Assembly (NCBI RefSeq): GCF_030177935.1
Contig: NZ_CP089974.1
Location: forward strand, 62,001-126,000
Source: Moraxella haemolytica
Lineage (GTDB): Bacteria > Pseudomonadota > Gammaproteobacteria > Pseudomonadales > Moraxellaceae
DNA length: 64,000 nucleotides
Direction: 5' to 3'
Shown here: positions 19,473 through 29,859 of the stretch, in pieces
Layout of the letters: every line of letters starts with the position of its first letter
Position numbering within the stretch: position 1 is the stretch's first letter
The notes under the pieces: model-generated
The model's database searches: none
Told to the model about the DNA's origin: nothing
Seen by the model: only the letters and a program-made list of their open reading frames with translations
Program-made: the position numbers and the translations under genes

Positions 19473-22319
19473 ATGGCGAACATTATGACAAACAGTAAAG
19501 ACACGGTGGCATATCAAAACACCGAATTAGCAGCAGATGGTGCAGCGTATATTGAGGCGTTGTACGAAGATTATTTGGCAGATAAAAATAATGTTAGCGA
19601 AGAATGGCAAGCCTATTTCGCCAATTATCGCACCGATACAGATGCACCGCATAATGCCATCAAAGAGCAGTACCTGCTACTGGCTCGCAACCAAACCAAT
19701 GCCCGTCCTGTTGCACAAGGTGCAGATAGATGCGACCCTAAACAGATGGCGGTACAACAGCTCATCTCTGCGTATCGTCGCCGTGGTCATCGCAAGGCCA
19801 ATCTTGATCCATTAAATCTACAAAACCGTCCTGCCATTGAAGAGCTGACTTTGGCATATCACGGCTTATCTGAGGCTGATCTGGATACGGTATTCCCAAC
19901 CAACTTGATGAGCATTGGCAAAAATGAAGCCACTTTGCGTGAGATCATCGAGATTTGCGAACGCATCTATTGCGGTAGTATCGGCTATGAATATATGCAT
20001 GTCTTTACTGCTACCGAGAAAAAGTGGTTTGAGGACTATATTGAATCTAATCAAGGTCATATCCGCTTTGATAAAGACAAAAAACTTGAAATCTTTGATC
20101 GCTTGACCGCCGCCGAAGGTCTAGAAAAATACCTAGCTCGTAAATACACAGGCGTAAAACGCTTCGGTATAGAAGGTGGCGAAAGTTTTATCCCTGCGGT
20201 ACACGAGATGATTCAGCGTGTGGGTACTTATGGTGCCAAAGAAGTGGTCATTGGCATGGCTCACCGTGGTCGCTTGAACCTATTGGTTAATATCATGGGT
20301 AAAAACCCATCAACATTATTTGATGAATTTGATGGCAAAATTCAGCCAACCGTAGGCTCAGGCGATGTGAAATACCACAACGGCTTTAGCTCAAATGTCA
20401 TCACCAAAGGTGGTGAGCTACACCTTGCTTTGGCTTATAACCCATCGCATCTAGAAATCGTCTCTCCTGTCATGCTAGGTTCGGTGCGTGCTCGTCAAGC
20501 CAGACGCTCGGAAAAATACGGCTATGAGATTGATAACAAGACCGTACTGCCTATCGTGGTGCATGGCGATGCTGCCTTTGCAGGTCAGGGTGTCAACCAA
20601 GAGACTTTCCAGATGTCGCAGACTCGTGCCTATAAGACAGGCGGTACTTTGCATATCGTGATTAACAACCAAGTGGGCTTTACCACCAGTCGTCCAGAGG
20701 ACGCTCGTTCAACCGAGTATTGCACCGATGTGGCGAAGATGGTTCATGCACCGATTTTGCATGTCAATGGCGATGACCCAGAGGCAGTGGTGTTCGCTTC
20801 TCAGCTACTGGTGGATTATCGCAACGAGTTCGGTCGTGATATCGTGTTGGATATCGTCTGCTATCGCCGTAACGGACACAATGAGTCAGATGAGCCATCA
20901 GCAACCCAGCCACTCATGTACAAAATCATCAAAAAACTGCCAACCGCACGCACGCAGTACGCAGATAAATTGGTGAAAGAGGGTATCATCACCAAAGATG
21001 AAAGCACCCAAATTGAAGACAACTACCGTGTGGCACTAGACAACGGTCAAGATGTCGCACAGGGTTTGGCTAAGGAGCCAGATACTAGCTTGTTCGTGGA
21101 CTGGTCGCCGTATATTGGGCATAAGCTAGAAGATGACTGGGATACAGGCGTTGATATTGAAAAATTAAAGTCCTATGGTCGTGCGATGGCAAAAGTGCCA
21201 GAGGGCTTTGAGCTACAACGCCAAGTCGCCAAAGTACTAGAACAACGCCTTGCCATGCAGACAGGCGAAGAGCCACTCAACTGGGGTGCGGCAGAGACTT
21301 TGGCATATGCGTCATTGGTTGATGAAGGATTGTTGGTGCGTATCACAGGTGAAGATGTGGGTCGTGGTACTTTCTCTCATCGTCATAGCGAACTGTACAA
21401 CCAAAAAGATGGCAGTATGTACATTCCGCTACAGCATATCCGTGAAGGTCAAGCTCGTTTTGCTACTTATAACTCACTATTGTCAGAAGAAGCGGTGCTT
21501 GCCTTTGAATATGGCTATGCCACCACCATGCCAAATGCTTTGGTGGTATGGGAAGCACAGTTTGGCGACTTTGCTAACGGTGCACAGGTCGTGATTGACC
21601 AGTTCATCTGTTCTGGCGAGACCAAGTGGCAGCGTCTGGCAGGTCTTACCATGCTATTGCCACACGGTTTTGAGGGTCAAGGTCCAGAGCATTCTTCAGC
21701 TCGCTTGGAGCGTTATTTGCAGTTGTGTGCTGAGGATAATATGCAAGTCATCACCCCAACGACACCTGCACAGATTTTCCATGCGTTGCGTCGTCAAGTG
21801 GTGCGTCCTGCTCGTAAGCCACTGATTGTCATGTCGCCAAAATCATTGCTTCGCCACCCACTTGCCACATCCACTCTAGAAGAGCTAGCGAATGGCAAAT
21901 TTGAAACCGTGCTACCAGAGATTGACGCACTAGATAATCATGCAGTAACTTGTGTGGTGCTGTGTGGTGGTAAGGTGTACTATGAGCTACTTGACCAGCG
22001 TCGTAAACTGGGTCTCAATCACATCGCCATTGTGCGTGTGGAGCAGTTGTATCCGTTCCCTGCTGAGCGTGTGAAGGCTGAACTTGCCAAATATCCGAAC
22101 GCCACATCTGTTGTGTGGACGCAAGAAGAGCCGAAAAATCAAGGAGCGTGCTACTTCATCATGCCAGAGCTGTACGACTTGGATACCAACCTATCCATTG
22201 AAATGGCAACTCGCCCTGCGGCGGCTGCCCCTGCGACAGGCTCACCAAAGATTCATAATGCACAGCAAAAAGCCCTGATTGCCGAAGCATTGGGTGTTGA
22301 TGTTGAAGTGTTACAATGA
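19473..22319 (+). CDS. sucA: 2-oxoglutarate dehydrogenase E1 component SucA
   Basis: 948 residues, the expected length. The N-terminal segment YIEALYEDYLADKNNVSEEWQ (first part) is the E2-binding helix. The thiamine-diphosphate core includes GMAHRGRLNLLVN, HGDAAFAGQGVNQE, INNQVGFTTS and HNESDEPSATQP. The C-terminal transketolase-like part contains GEDVGRGTFSHRH and HGFEGQGPEHSSARLER. It decarboxylates 2-oxoglutarate and transfers the succinyl group to SucB. ATG at 19473 is the first start; an ATG four codons later is possible. It heads a sucA-sucB-lpdA operon. Confidence 0.97.
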   Translation: MANIMTNSKDTVAYQNTELAADGAAYIEALYEDYLADKNNVSEEWQAYFANYRTDTDAPHNAIKEQYLLLARNQTNARPVAQGADRCDPKQMAVQQLISAYRRRGHRKANLDPLNLQNRPAIEELTLAYHGLSEADLDTVFPTNLMSIGKNEATLREIIEICERIYCGSIGYEYMHVFTATEKKWFEDYIESNQGHIRFDKDKKLEIFDRLTAAEGLEKYLARKYTGVKRFGIEGGESFIPAVHEMIQRVGTYGAKEVVIGMAHRGRLNLLVNIMGKNPSTLFDEFDGKIQPTVGSGDVKYHNGFSSNVITKGGELHLALAYNPSHLEIVSPVMLGSVRARQARRSEKYGYEIDNKTVLPIVVHGDAAFAGQGVNQETFQMSQTRAYKTGGTLHIVINNQVGFTTSRPEDARSTEYCTDVAKMVHAPILHVNGDDPEAVVFASQLLVDYRNEFGRDIVLDIVCYRRNGHNESDEPSATQPLMYKIIKKLPTARTQYADKLVKEGIITKDESTQIEDNYRVALDNGQDVAQGLAKEPDTSLFVDWSPYIGHKLEDDWDTGVDIEKLKSYGRAMAKVPEGFELQRQVAKVLEQRLAMQTGEEPLNWGAAETLAYASLVDEGLLVRITGEDVGRGTFSHRHSELYNQKDGSMYIPLQHIREGQARFATYNSLLSEEAVLAFEYGYATTMPNALVVWEAQFGDFANGAQVVIDQFICSGETKWQRLAGLTMLLPHGFEGQGPEHSSARLERYLQLCAEDNMQVITPTTPAQIFHALRRQVVRPARKPLIVMSPKSLLRHPLATSTLEELANGKFETVLPEIDALDNHAVTCVVLCGGKVYYELLDQRRKLGLNHIAIVRVEQLYPFPAERVKAELAKYPNATSVVWTQEEPKNQGACYFIMPELYDLDTNLSIEMATRPAAAAPATGSPKIHNAQQKALIAEALGVDVEVLQ

Positions 22320-22392
22320 TTGATACACCAAACCGATGCTAAGTCAGTTTGGTCTTTTGCCATATTTTATTGATTATAATTAGGAGTTCATC

Positions 22393-23610
22393 ATGTCTCA
22401 AATTAAAGCCCCAGTATTCCCAGAGTCGGTACAAGACGGCACTATCGTTGAATGGCATATCGCCGAAGGCGAGCAGGTCAGCCGTGACCAACTGCTTGCT
22501 GAAGTTGAAACTGATAAGGTTGTGCTAGAAGTCGTTGCCCCTGATGATGGCGTGATTACTAGCATCATCAAAGGTGTGGACAGCACGGTGCTATCTGATG
22601 AGGTGATTGCCGAGTTTGAAGCAGGTGCAACCGCTGCAGCACCATCAGCACAGACGCCAAGCGAGTCAGAAGCTGCTAAAGGCACGACCATTGACCCTAC
22701 TTCTGTGGCAGCCCCTGTACAACCAAAAGCGACCAATGAAGGCGATTTTAAAGACCAATCGCCTGCTGTCCGTAAAGCCGCCAAAGAAACAGGTGTTAAT
22801 CCTGCCGATGTTCAAGGTTCGGGTCGTGGCGGTCGTGTTACCAAATCTGACATGATCAACCCAACGCTAAAAACCACCTCTGGTAGCGTGATTGCCACTG
22901 CGGTGGGTGAGCGTGCTGAGACTCGTGTGCCAATGACTCGTCTGCGTAAGCGTATCGCTGAGCGTCTGTTGTCAGCAACCCAAGAAACAGCGATGTTGAC
23001 CACTTTCAACGAAGTGAACATGAAGCCTTTGATGGACTTGCGTGCTAAGTACAAAGACCAATTTGAGAAGCGTCATGGCGTAAAATTGGGCTTCATGTCG
23101 CTATTTGTTAAAGCGGCGACCGAAGCGTTGAAGCGTTTCCCTGCGGTTAATGCTTCTATTGATGGTGATGATATCGTGTATCACGGCTATTATGATGTGG
23201 GCGTAGCGGTGTCTTCTGACCGTGGTTTGGTTGTGCCTGTGCTTCGTGATACCGACAACATGGGTCTGGCTGATATTGAAGGCGGTATTCGTGATTATGC
23301 CACCAAAGCCCGTGAAGGCAAGCTGTCTATTGATGAGATGACAGGTGGCACATTCACCATCACCAACGGCGGTGTGTTTGGTTCACTACTATCAACCCCA
23401 ATCATCAACCCACCACAAACTGCTATTTTGGGTATGCACGCCATCAATGAGCGTCCGATGGCGGTTAATGGTCAAGTGGTTATCCTACCGATGATGTATC
23501 TGGCTTTATCTTATGACCACCGCTTGATTGATGGTAAAGATGCGGTACAATTCTTGGTAACCATCAAAGAGTTGATCGAAGATCCTGCACGCCTAATTCT
23601 TGATATCTAA
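22393..23610 (+). CDS. sucB: Dihydrolipoyl succinyltransferase (E2) SucB
   Basis: 405 residues. One N-terminal lipoyl domain (lysine in [11 protein letters not shown]), an Ala/Pro/Thr-rich linker, a peripheral subunit-binding domain ([20 protein letters not shown]), and a C-terminal catalytic domain with [12 protein letters not shown]. It is the core of the 2-oxoglutarate dehydrogenase complex and makes succinyl-CoA. SD TAGGAG precedes the ATG by seven bases. It follows sucA by 73 bp. Confidence 0.96.
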   Translation: MSQIKAPVFPESVQDGTIVEWHIAEGEQVSRDQLLAEVETDKVVLEVVAPDDGVITSIIKGVDSTVLSDEVIAEFEAGATAAAPSAQTPSESEAAKGTTIDPTSVAAPVQPKATNEGDFKDQSPAVRKAAKETGVNPADVQGSGRGGRVTKSDMINPTLKTTSGSVIATAVGERAETRVPMTRLRKRIAERLLSATQETAMLTTFNEVNMKPLMDLRAKYKDQFEKRHGVKLGFMSLFVKAATEALKRFPAVNASIDGDDIVYHGYYDVGVAVSSDRGLVVPVLRDTDNMGLADIEGGIRDYATKAREGKLSIDEMTGGTFTITNGGVFGSLLSTPIINPPQTAILGMHAINERPMAVNGQVVILPMMYLALSYDHRLIDGKDAVQFLVTIKELIEDPARLILDI

Positions 23611-23622
23611 TCTGTTATTTAG

Positions 23623-25116
<1,494 letters not shown>

Positions 25117-25140
25117 TCTGAGTCAAAATAGCAAATCCAA

Positions 25141-25168
25141 AAAACACCCACACAATGGGTGTTTTTTT
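25141..25168 (+). terminator. Terminator after lpdA
   Basis: AAAACACCCA (25141-25150) pairs with TGGGTGTTTT (25156-25165), followed by TTT. Confidence 0.8.
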
Positions 25169-25332
25169 GTGCTTGACTTTTGTCTGACCTTGTCTTGAAT
25201 GATACACGGCTTGGTGGCTTTATAGCTTGGTATATGGCTTTATACATGGGCTTGTGTGTGGCTTTTAGGATTGGGTTGGTTGTGATGGTAAGAAGTCATG
25301 CTGTCCATCTCAACTACGCAAATCCACAACAA

Positions 25333-25364
25333 AAAAACCGCTCAAAATCATTTGAGCGGTTTTT
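25333..25364 (-). terminator. Terminator after the trimeric autotransporter gene
   Basis: A 14-bp perfect stem AAAAACCGCTCAAA (25333-25346) / TTTGAGCGGTTTTT (25351-25364), 32 bp beyond the stop codon of the minus-strand gene. Confidence 0.8.
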
Positions 25365-25395
25365 ATTGCCAGTATTGTTAGACAATACAGTTGCA

Positions 25396-26682
25396 TTATT
25401 TCCAGCGATAGCCTGCACCTGCACCGAAAATACCAGAGCCAGATGAGGTCAACGAACCACCCAGCTTGTAGGTGAACTTACCAGTTTCGCTAGCACCAGT
25501 AAAACCAAGTGCGATGGCACTTTCGCCATTATAGAAGCCTGTGCCACCAGTGATGTACTGGCTGCCTGCTGCTGGTGCTGGCATCATGGCAAGAGCAACA
25601 GAACCTGCAATACCGGCACTTAGGTCTTTGTCCAGTCTGTTGATTTTACCATTAAGGTTTTGATGTCCTGACTGTAGCGTGTTGATTTTGGTGTCAAATG
25701 CATCTACTTTATTGCCAAGTGTGTTCACTTGCTCTTGGTCCGCCTTTTTCTTCAAATCGGCTCCAATGGTGCCAACTTCTGTTTGCAATTTAGCGATATT
25801 GCCTTGGTTTGTACCTGCGATAGAAGCTAGGTGAGTATCCGCTTGTTTTAGAGCATCAACAGCAGATTGATTTGCTTTGGTTGCGATGGCAGCGGTGTTT
25901 TGAGCGATGGCAATGCTGTTGGTGTCTGCAGTTTCAGCAACTGCATTGACATATTTTACTGTATCAACGATGTCATTGGCGTTCTGAGCGATGGCAGTGG
26001 TGTTTTCTGCGATTTTACCTTGTTGCTCGTTGTTTACTGAGACAGCATTATCTGCAACCGCTTTGGCTACTCGCGCTTCTTCTTTCAAGGTATTAAAATC
26101 AGCTTGGCTTGCTTTGGTTGAGATTTGATTTAATACATCAGCAAAAGTTTCTTGAGTATTCTTCTCTTGGTTGCCTAGTAGCGTCAATACAGTTTCAGTA
26201 TCTGCTTTGGTTGCGATGGCAGCGGTGTTGGCATCAACATCAACTTTATTTGCTTTGATCGCTAGAGCAGCATCAACATTTTCAGCCATACTTAAGATGT
26301 CATGTTGGGTTCTATAAGCCCACTCTGAAAAGTTTTCTAAATCAACATCCACGGCTCCAACAATCTCAGACAAAGCTTCAATACCTTCTTCATGGTCGAC
26401 AGCGACCTTATAGAGCAGTTTTAAATACTCTTTATGCTCAGCATCGGTGATATTAGGATTAGAAGATTTGAACTGCTCATCTATTAGTGCGTGTAGATCT
26501 TCTGGCTCTAACGAAGAATTAGTATCATTTTGAGCAAACGCTTGGGTGGCGGTTGCACTTGCCAATACGGTCAACGCCAATGCTGAGGCAACCACTCGAC
26601 CTTTAGAACGAGAAGTAGCGATTTCTGAGCAAACCACAGATTGACCAAGCGAGTTGCGTTTGACTTTAAAGATTTTATTCAC
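25396..26682 (-). CDS. Trimeric autotransporter adhesin (UspA/YadA-like), short form
   Basis: 428 residues from a GTG at 26682, chosen because AGGAG lies seven bases upstream and the product VNKIFKVKRNSLGQSVVCSE is an extended signal-peptide region typical of type Vc autotransporters. The hydrophobic signal core ends near ATQAFA|QN. The passenger has a helical region (~45-130), then a heptad-rich coiled-coil stalk with recurring NTAAIATKA / NTTAIAQNA units (~140-310). It ends in a YadA anchor (LDKDLSAGIAGSVALAMM ... GAGAGYRWK). It would be displayed as a trimer on the outer membrane for adhesion or serum resistance. Moraxella UspA1/UspA2 are longer. No poly-G or tetranucleotide tract for phase variation was seen near the gene. 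Confidence 0.88.
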   Translation of the reverse strand: MNKIFKVKRNSLGQSVVCSEIATSRSKGRVVASALALTVLASATATQAFAQNDTNSSLEPEDLHALIDEQFKSSNPNITDAEHKEYLKLLYKVAVDHEEGIEALSEIVGAVDVDLENFSEWAYRTQHDILSMAENVDAALAIKANKVDVDANTAAIATKADTETVLTLLGNQEKNTQETFADVLNQISTKASQADFNTLKEEARVAKAVADNAVSVNNEQQGKIAENTTAIAQNANDIVDTVKYVNAVAETADTNSIAIAQNTAAIATKANQSAVDALKQADTHLASIAGTNQGNIAKLQTEVGTIGADLKKKADQEQVNTLGNKVDAFDTKINTLQSGHQNLNGKINRLDKDLSAGIAGSVALAMMPAPAAGSQYITGGTGFYNGESAIALGFTGASETGKFTYKLGGSLTSSGSGIFGAGAGYRWK

Positions 26683-27088
26683 AAGATAACTCCTATCTGA
26701 TATCTGATTTGTGATGAAAGGTAAATAAGAACCCAGTGTGTAGCTTTTGGGCACCCATCGCCATATGTTTTAATATTGTTTTGCTTTATGGTAACAAAAC
26801 ATCGCTTTTGTGTCAAATATATTTTAGCATCATTTGAAGCCTTGCTATAAAAAATTTTTTTTGGATTTTTTGGGTGCATAAGATGAGCGGATGTATTATT
26901 GGTGAGATGGGTCATTTGCCTGCATTGTCATTATGCGATGTGTGTTATAATCAAACATTGATTGAATGTCATGAGGTTGAATGGTCATGATGGATCATTT
27001 GGCTGGTCTGATGCTCAAGGTGTCATGACTTTTTTGAATTGCTGTTATTTAATCATAGTAGCCATTGTAGATGTGATAGGTAGTTTAG
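26683..27088. other. Adhesin-galU divergent intergenic region (406 bp)
   Basis: Carries the adhesin promoter (26788-26816, minus) with a leader of about 100 nt. A TATAAT at 26946-26951 could serve galU; the nearest -35-like TTGTCA is spaced only 15 bp. An A/T run lies near 26849-26866. No gene is supported. Confidence 0.5.
26788..26816 (-). promoter_or_regulatory. Promoter of the trimeric autotransporter
   Basis: On the minus strand: perfect TTGACA (26816-26811), 17-bp spacer, TACCAT (26793-26788). The start codon lies ~100 bp downstream. Confidence 0.55.
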
Positions 27089-27955
27089 ATGAAATCAGTA
27101 ACTTATGCCATCATTCCTTGTGCAGGCTTTGGCACACGGATGCTCCCGCTTTCAAAAGCCATCCCAAAAGAGCTGTTACCACTTGGTAACAAGCCCGCCA
27201 TTCACTATGTCGTCATGGAGGCGGTGCGTGCTGGCATCAAAAATATCGTGCTTGTCAATCACGCCCAAAAGGGTGCGATAGAAAATTATTTTGACACCAA
27301 CAGCGAACTAGATACCCAACTTCGCTCAAAAGGCAAAGATGACATGGCAGATGGGCTGACTGTGTTGCCAGATGGTGTGCAAATCATCAGCGTCCGCCAA
27401 GGCAAGCCTTTGGGGCTAGGGCACGCTGTGCTTTCGGGGCGTGCGGTGGTGGGCGACCGTCCTTTTGCGGTGCTACTGCCTGATGTGGTCATCGATCCTT
27501 ATCACACTGACTATGCAATGCACAATCTGGCTTATATGCTTGATCAATTTGCCAGTACAGGTCGCAGCCAGATTTTGGTTGAACCTGTGGCAAAAGAAGA
27601 CATTCACAAATACGGCATTGCCAAACTCAATAACGCCCAGACCCTACAAAAAGACGAACAAAACCAGTCCTTTGCTGTCATGGGCTTTGTAGAAAAACCA
27701 ACCGCCGATGTTGCTCCATCAAACTTGGCGGTCGTGGGCAGATATGTGTTTGACCCTAAGATTTTTGAGTATCTTGATGGGGCTGTCCCAAGCGTTGGCG
27801 GAGAGATTCAGCTGACCGATGCCATCGATGCGTTGATTGGCAGTCGTGGTGTGGATGTGGCGACCATGGTGGGCGATAGTTTTGATGCCGGCGACATGAC
27901 CAGTTATATGCGTGCGTTCATGTACTTCGCCAACAAGCAACTCGCCGAGAAGTAA
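27089..27955 (+). CDS. galU: UTP-glucose-1-phosphate uridylyltransferase GalU
   Basis: 288 residues with the nucleotidyltransferase motif IPCAGFGTRMLPLSKAIPKE at the N-terminus, plus PLGLGHAVL, the metal/uridine region VLLPDVVID, and GFVEKP. It makes UDP-glucose, the donor for lipooligosaccharide core sugars. It is followed by a 14-bp tandem repeat and pgi, a sugar-nucleotide neighbourhood like the distal end of Acinetobacter K loci (galU-ugd-gpi), here with a modified ugd. Confidence 0.95.
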   Translation: MKSVTYAIIPCAGFGTRMLPLSKAIPKELLPLGNKPAIHYVVMEAVRAGIKNIVLVNHAQKGAIENYFDTNSELDTQLRSKGKDDMADGLTVLPDGVQIISVRQGKPLGLGHAVLSGRAVVGDRPFAVLLPDVVIDPYHTDYAMHNLAYMLDQFASTGRSQILVEPVAKEDIHKYGIAKLNNAQTLQKDEQNQSFAVMGFVEKPTADVAPSNLAVVGRYVFDPKIFEYLDGAVPSVGGEIQLTDAIDALIGSRGVDVATMVGDSFDAGDMTSYMRAFMYFANKQLAEK

Positions 27956-27976
27956 ATCACCAAAAAGCAACTGACT

Positions 27977-28078
27977 AAAAACGGCTTACAAAAAACGGCT
28001 TACAAAAAACGGCTTACAAAAAACGGCTTACAAAAAACGGCTTACAAAAAACGGCTTACAAAAAACAGTTTGCAAAAA
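27977..28078 (+). repeat. 14-bp tandem repeat array between galU and pgi
   Basis: Six identical copies of ACGGCTTACAAAAA start at 27981, 27995, 28009, 28023, 28037 and 28051, with a seventh degenerate copy at 28065. The array begins 25 bp after the galU stop and ends about 150 bp before pgi. It has no spacers and so is not a CRISPR. Identical units suggest a recent slippage expansion and a variable copy number. Confidence 0.95.
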
Positions 28079-28230
28079 CAGCTCTCTGGGCGGTCATCAA
28101 GTCAAGATGGCATTATCTTTTGTGTTGTTTTTTTGTTGGTTTTTGGTGGTAAGTCTTTGGTGGTCTGTTTGAGACACGCTTGTCTTTTGGTTCATGACCT
28201 AAAGTTTATGTGGAATTGCAGGATAATATC

Positions 28231-29859
28231 ATGCTCAATACAACACACTCAACAACTTGGCAATCTCTTTGGTCTTATGCCACCACGCCCCTAGATTTGG
28301 GCGATTTGTTTTGGTCTGACCCTAAGCGAAGCGAGAGATTTAGTGCCAGTGCTTGCGATATTTTTATGGATTTTAGTAAGCAGGCGATTGATGATGAGAT
28401 TTTGGCGGATTTATTGACGCTAGCAGATGAGTTTGAATTATCCAGTAGGATTAATGATTTATTGACTGGCAAAAAAATCAACGACACCGAAAACCGCTCA
28501 GCCCTGCACACCGCCCTTAGACTGCCTAAAGGCGAGACGCTGATGGTGGACGGCATTGATGTGGGCGGTCAAGTCCACGCCAGTTTAGAAAAATGTGCAA
28601 CGATGGTGGAGCGTATCCGCACCAAAGTATGGCGTGGCTATTCTGGCAGGGCGATGAGCGATGTGGTCAATATCGGAGTGGGTGGGTCTGATCTTGGACC
28701 ATTGATGGCAAGTGTCGCTTTAGATGAGTGGGCGGATACCGATACTCGTGTGCATTTTGTCTCTAATATGGACGGCACTCAGCTTGATACTTTGCTAAAA
28801 ACTCTAAATCCCCAGACCACTTTGTTCATCATCTCTTCAAAATCTTTTGGCACTGCCGATACGCTCGCTAATGCACAGACGGCTTTGTCGTGGCTGTTGT
28901 CTTTTTGTGATCATAGACCGACGGTTTTACGCCATCATTTTATTGGCATTTCTACTCGCCCTGACAAGATGAGCGAGTGGGGAATCCATGACGATAACCA
29001 ACTACTGCTTTGGGACTGGGTGGGTGGACGCTTTTCTATGTGGTCGGCGATTGGGCTTGCCATTGCGATTAAGGTGGGCATGGACAACTTTTATGAGCTG
29101 TTGGCAGGGGCAAGCGACATGGACAGACACTTTGCCCAAAGCTCGTTTGAACAAAACCTGCCAGTGTTGTTGGGTCTGCTTGGCGTGTGGAATGCGACAT
29201 TTTTGGGAATCAATGCCCATGCTGTCTTACCCTACGATGGACGGCTGAAATTTTTTCCCAATTATCTCACTCAGCTTGAAATGGAATCTAATGGCAAATC
29301 AGTGGCGCGCAACGGTCAAAAAGTGGCTTATCAGACCTGCCCAATTTTATGGGGAGATATTGGGTCAAATGCTCAGCACGCTTTTTATCAGCTGTTACAT
29401 CAAGGTACTCAAAGGGTATCGTGCGACTTTATCACGCCCATCAACCGCTACGACAACCACCAAGCACATGACAGACAATTAGACAATCAGCATAAATTAT
29501 CACTAGCAAACTGCCTTGCCCAGTCGCAGGTGTTGGCGTTCGGCAATCGTGCCTTGCCTGATGAATTAAGAAATCATGATGATCAATTTAGCCAATTTAA
29601 ACAATATCGAGGCAATCAGCCGTCCACCACCTTGCTACTGAGTGCTTTATCGCCCAAGACGCTAGGTTCGCTCATCGCACTGTATGAGCACAAAGTCTTT
29701 GTGATGAGTGTGATTTGGCAAATCAACCCTTTTGACCAATGGGGCGTGGAAGTCGGCAAGGTGATGGCACAAAGCGTGTTTGGCGTGCTAAATGGCAATA
29801 TGGGTAGCTTTGATGGCTCTACCAATCATTTACTAAAAGTCATTTTGGATAACAAATGA
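28231..29859 (+). CDS. pgi: Glucose-6-phosphate isomerase
   Basis: 542 residues from the ATG at 28231, preceded by AGGA at good spacing; an earlier ATG at 28210 is less likely. Signature regions are present: VGVGGSDLGPLMAS-like NIGVGGSDLGP, substrate loop SSKSFGTADTLANA, VGGRFSMWSAIGLAIA, the catalytic Glu in QLEMESNGKSV, and GDIGSNAQHAFYQLLHQGT with the catalytic His. It interconverts glucose-6-P and fructose-6-P and feeds sugar-nucleotide synthesis. It overlaps the next gene by 4 bp. Confidence 0.95.
   Translation: MLNTTHSTTWQSLWSYATTPLDLGDLFWSDPKRSERFSASACDIFMDFSKQAIDDEILADLLTLADEFELSSRINDLLTGKKINDTENRSALHTALRLPKGETLMVDGIDVGGQVHASLEKCATMVERIRTKVWRGYSGRAMSDVVNIGVGGSDLGPLMASVALDEWADTDTRVHFVSNMDGTQLDTLLKTLNPQTTLFIISSKSFGTADTLANAQTALSWLLSFCDHRPTVLRHHFIGISTRPDKMSEWGIHDDNQLLLWDWVGGRFSMWSAIGLAIAIKVGMDNFYELLAGASDMDRHFAQSSFEQNLPVLLGLLGVWNATFLGINAHAVLPYDGRLKFFPNYLTQLEMESNGKSVARNGQKVAYQTCPILWGDIGSNAQHAFYQLLHQGTQRVSCDFITPINRYDNHQAHDRQLDNQHKLSLANCLAQSQVLAFGNRALPDELRNHDDQFSQFKQYRGNQPSTTLLLSALSPKTLGSLIALYEHKVFVMSVIWQINPFDQWGVEVGKVMAQSVFGVLNGNMGSFDGSTNHLLKVILDNK

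Noticed and set aside
26683-27088. Phase-variable tract upstream of the adhesin
   Set aside because: No poly-G run and no tetranucleotide repeat; only ordinary A/T runs are present.
27977-28078. Short regular repeats considered as a CRISPR array
   Set aside because: The 14-bp units are directly adjacent with no unique spacers and no cas genes nearby; it is a plain tandem repeat.
28070-28294. 74-codon frame after the 14-bp repeat, possibly repeat-switched
   Set aside because: No similarity, no SD, and it runs into pgi in another frame; the repeat does not appear to sit inside a coding region.
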